Assembly: GCA_002430125.1 (NCBI GenBank)
Contig: DJBQ01000062.1
Location: 459 to 8,317, forward strand
Length of the DNA: 7,859 nucleotides
Reading direction: 5' to 3'
DNA from: Rhodobacterales bacterium UBA5972
GTDB lineage: Bacteria; Pseudomonadota; Alphaproteobacteria; Rhodobacterales; Rhodobacteraceae
Below, one piece after another: positions 7,143 to 7,859 of this stretch. Made by a program: the position numbers and the translations under genes. Each line of letters starts with the position of its first letter. Within the stretch, counting starts at the first letter, position 1. The notes beneath the pieces were generated by a model. It worked only from the letters and a program-made list of their open reading frames with translations. It did no database searches and was not told the origin of the DNA.

Positions 7143-7523
7143 ATGTCTTTTCTAGTTCTGTCGGGCGCAAGTGCGCTGAAACAATCTGCGATATTTTCTT
7201 TGGCCTCGGCTTTGGCGACAAGAACCGGCGCTCAGGGCGTTCCGGTGCAAAATACGGCTGTGGTTTTACCGGATCAGGCGGTTTTCGCGGCGGCATCGGT
7301 GCAAGTCCGAAATTTTACCCGTGGCTAGATGATCATGGGTTTTGATCCGGCCACAGACACAGTCGAGCTTGATTGTTATGCGGCAGAAGGGCTGCCCAAG
7401 GTTTCTGTTACCGATTTTCCCGACGGTGCCGGTGCCGAAATCAGGTTGAACGGTTCGCTTGTTGCGAACATCGAAGGGGCCGCTGTCCTGAGACCTGAAA
7501 ACGTAATTTTGGTTGCGCTGTGA
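7143..7523 (+). pseudogene. Short RTX-associated protein interrupted by an amber codon
   Basis: One continuous frame encodes 126 codons from the ATG at 7143 to the TGA at 7521-7523, broken only by a TAG at 7326-7328 (codon 62). GGAAGG lies eight bases before the ATG. The text on both sides fits a single protein: VQVRNFTRG, then the stop, then MIMGFDPATDTVEL. The second half (DFPDGAGAEIRLNGSLVANIEGAA and on, ending ILVAL) resembles the beta-rich segment found near the C-terminus of some hemolysin-type calcium-binding proteins. That likeness is by eye. A single GAG-to-TAG change would explain the stop. Alternatively only the part from the ATG at 7329 is expressed, but I see no good ribosome binding site there. 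It lies 31 bases upstream of an RTX-repeat gene in the same direction and could have been its operon partner. Confidence 0.5.
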
Positions 7524-7554
7524 TCCGATCGAATTTTGGGAAGTGAATTAACAG

Positions 7555-7859
7555 ATGGAACTATTGATCTTCGGTGGAATTTTGATCGTGTCCTATTTGT
7601 TGGACACGGTTTTTGACATTTTCACCAACGACGACCCGTCCGTCTCGTTAGATGCTACGTCGGGCGACGATGTCTTAACCGGCACCAACGGCGACGACTT
7701 CCTCAGCGGTTTGGCGGGGGATGACCTGATCACCGGATTGCGTGGGTCAGATCTGCTGGACGGTGGGGCAGGCAACGATACGCTTGTCGGTAATGAAGGG
7801 TCCGATCTGTTGGATGGCGGGGCTGGCGACGATACGGTGATCGGCGGGTTTGGCAATGA
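7555..7859 (+). CDS. RTX (hemolysin-type) calcium-binding repeat protein, 3' end cut by window edge
   Basis: The first 101 residues of an open frame running off the right edge. A hydrophobic N-terminus (about 2-23, [20 protein letters not shown]) could be a membrane anchor or an uncleaved export element; it lacks a clear signal-peptidase site. A short linker follows, then from residue 37 glycine-aspartate nonapeptides: [63 protein letters not shown]. These match the GGxGxDxUx RTX consensus, which folds as a calcium-binding parallel beta-roll and is typical of type I secreted proteins. The secretion signal, if any, would be at the missing C-terminus. The ribosome binding site is weak (GGAAG about 11 bases before the ATG at 7555). 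Function beyond calcium binding cannot be inferred. Confidence 0.87.
   Translation, partial: MELLIFGGILIVSYLLDTVFDIFTNDDPSVSLDATSGDDVLTGTNGDDFLSGLAGDDLITGLRGSDLLDGGAGNDTLVGNEGSDLLDGGAGDDTVIGGFGN
7663..7859 (+). repeat. RTX-encoding tandem repeat, 27-base unit
   Basis: Seven complete 27-base units (nonapeptides) and the start of an eighth run from 7663 to the window edge. The units at 7744-7797 and 7798-7851 together form a 54-base higher-order repeat with about 70 percent base identity (38 of 54 by hand count), as if two units were duplicated together. Confidence 0.85.

Noticed and set aside
1..7859. Search for CRISPR arrays, tRNAs, insertion sequences and attachment sites
   Set aside because: No regularly spaced direct repeats other than the RTX coding repeat, no tRNA T-arm signature, no transposase or integrase text, and no terminal inverted repeats around the rpsO-pnp gap.

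Overview
The window looks like a chromosomal segment from an alphaproteobacterium, most likely a roseobacter-type member of the Rhodobacterales. The evidence is the character of the PNPase, S15 and DUF5665-like proteins, the moderate-to-high GC content, and the small RTX-type calcium-binding proteins. No tRNA, rRNA, CRISPR array, transposase or attachment site was seen.

Layout, left to right. (1) 1-1164, minus: the N-terminal 388 residues of an NAD(P)-dependent aldehyde dehydrogenase, cut by the left edge. (2) 1448-3577, minus: a complete polynucleotide phosphorylase gene (pnp), ending in a textbook intrinsic terminator at 1395-1425 and preceded by a leader with a GC-rich hairpin just upstream of its ribosome binding site. 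(3) 3781-4008, minus: a possible 75-residue small protein with a good Shine-Dalgarno, upstream of pnp. (4) 4120-6076, plus: a decayed gene for a large transcriptional regulator (SARP-like winged helix, bacterial transcriptional activator domain, TolB/CadC-like domain, TPR-like tail). It carries five in-frame stop codons and two single-base frameshifts but is otherwise readable end to end. (5) 6096-6129: a 15-bp perfect hairpin lying between the convergent regulator remnant and rpsO. (6) 6157-6426, minus: rpsO, ribosomal protein S15. (7) 6573-6857, minus: a small membrane protein of the DUF5665 type, upstream of and co-directional with rpsO. (8) 7143-7523, plus: a short RTX-associated protein interrupted by one amber codon. 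(9) 7555 to the right edge, plus: the start of an RTX calcium-binding protein with at least seven nonapeptide repeats.

The housekeeping backbone is the minus-strand series DUF5665 - rpsO - pnp. In many bacteria rpsO and pnp are adjacent and co-transcribed. Here about 2.6 kb separates them, filled by the opposite-strand regulator remnant and the small ORF, and rpsO has its own terminator-like hairpin, so pnp probably has its own promoter. The housekeeping genes are intact. The damage is confined to the plus-strand accessory genes: the regulator and the first RTX-type ORF. I see no convincing new system. The points most worth following are the multi-lesion regulator between rpsO and pnp, the small ORF beside it, and the RTX pair at the right edge.

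Gene-free stretches: 1165-1447 holds the pnp terminator and the ALDH ribosome binding site and nothing else recognisable. 3578-3780 is the pnp leader. 6858-7142 holds a candidate promoter for DUF5665-rpsO but no convincing gene.
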